A stretch of DNA of 50,321 bases from Alphaproteobacteria bacterium. GTDB taxonomy: Bacteria > Pseudomonadota > Alphaproteobacteria > UBA9219 > RGZA01. A model generated the notes under the pieces. That model saw only the letters and a program-made list of their open reading frames with translations. It had not been told where the DNA came from and did not search any database. The DNA is taken from contig JANQEX010000033.1 in the NCBI GenBank assembly GCA_028278105.1, forward strand, positions 1 through 50,321, read 5' to 3'. The translations under genes were made by a program, and so were the position numbers. Shown piece by piece: positions 50,273 to 50,321 of the stretch; within the stretch, counting starts at the first letter, position 1; each line of letters opens with the position of its first letter.

Positions 50273-50321
50273 CGCCGGAATGAGCAGTTATCTGTTTGGT
50301 TTGATTCATTTCTAATTGAGT

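Larger units (their letters stand above)
49857..50321. repeat. Composite MITE: A with nested C, and B with nested D, cut by window end
   Basis: A opens at TA 49857 with GGTTCAATGGACAATTACC. Its inner hairpin CATTCCCGC/GCGGGAATCC holds a C module (49891-49971). After GGAATGTTCATT, a B element starts at TA 50054 with GGGTCTGGACTCAATTA. B holds the usual stem-loops and a D module (50203-50272), and is cut by the window end just before its right terminus. This is the mirror of the composite at 1-180. Confidence 0.85.

Overview
The window looks like a chromosomal piece of a flagellated, Gram-negative alphaproteobacterium. It is GC-rich, gene-dense and mostly housekeeping. The affiliation is inferred from gene order (priA / transaldolase / DUF484 / xerC; ppiD next to trpE and tpiA; pntAA-pntAB-pntB; fabD-fabG) and from LPS heptose genes. 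I cannot name a genus. No rRNA, tRNA or CRISPR array was seen.

Layout, left to right. 1-2.7 kb: a repeat-cut edge, a hypothetical gene and trpE. 2.7-6.3 kb: ppiD, tpiA, folK. 6.7-9.3 kb: rodA and a membrane PAS protein with a degenerate HD-GYP domain. 9.7-12.8 kb: an ABC-2 permease with argD and argF. 13-18.2 kb: a lipoprotein followed by the glycine cleavage genes gcvT-H-PA-PB. 18.1-19.8 kb: an accessory pocket with an MNT/HEPN pair bounded by a 26-bp direct repeat, then an AT-rich HicB-like/HicA-like pair. 19.8-23.5 kb: flagellar genes (fliP, fliO, an FlhB-tail protein and a helical protein leftwards; flgB, flgC, fliE rightwards). 23.9-29.3 kb: a GvpL/F-DnaJ fusion, a hybrid histidine kinase and priA. 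29.6-31.9 kb: transaldolase, DUF484 and xerC. 31.9-36.8 kb: a leftward LPS block (hldD, hldE, a glycosyltransferase, an orphan zinc-ribbon membrane protein). 36.9-38.8 kb: fabD, fabG. 39-41.3 kb: two paralogous small cysteine proteins and an ABC1 kinase. 41.6-45.2 kb: proton-translocating transhydrogenase. 45.3-49.9 kb: a three-repeat hypothetical protein, trpC-trpD-trpG and a YibQ-type deacetylase.

The most striking feature is a dense set of palindromic intergenic repeats. Two families (called A and B here) have terminal inverted repeats flanked by TA and look like Tc1/mariner (IS630)-type MITEs. Their ends read TA-GG, so insertion at a stop codon leaves an amber stop; ppiD, folK and yibQ all end this way. 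Smaller hairpin modules (C and D, five copies each) sit inside the loops of other repeats. One such nest lies inside the open reading frame of fliP. Both window ends fall in a B-inside-A composite, so this may be a contig broken at repeats.

Functionally, the tryptophan genes are split, with trpE about 46 kb from trpGDC. The gcv operon is interrupted by a MITE but otherwise complete. The main candidates for undescribed biology are the MNT/HEPN cassette at the 3' end of gcvPB, the nested repeat system with stop-codon restoration, and several unrecognised protein families.
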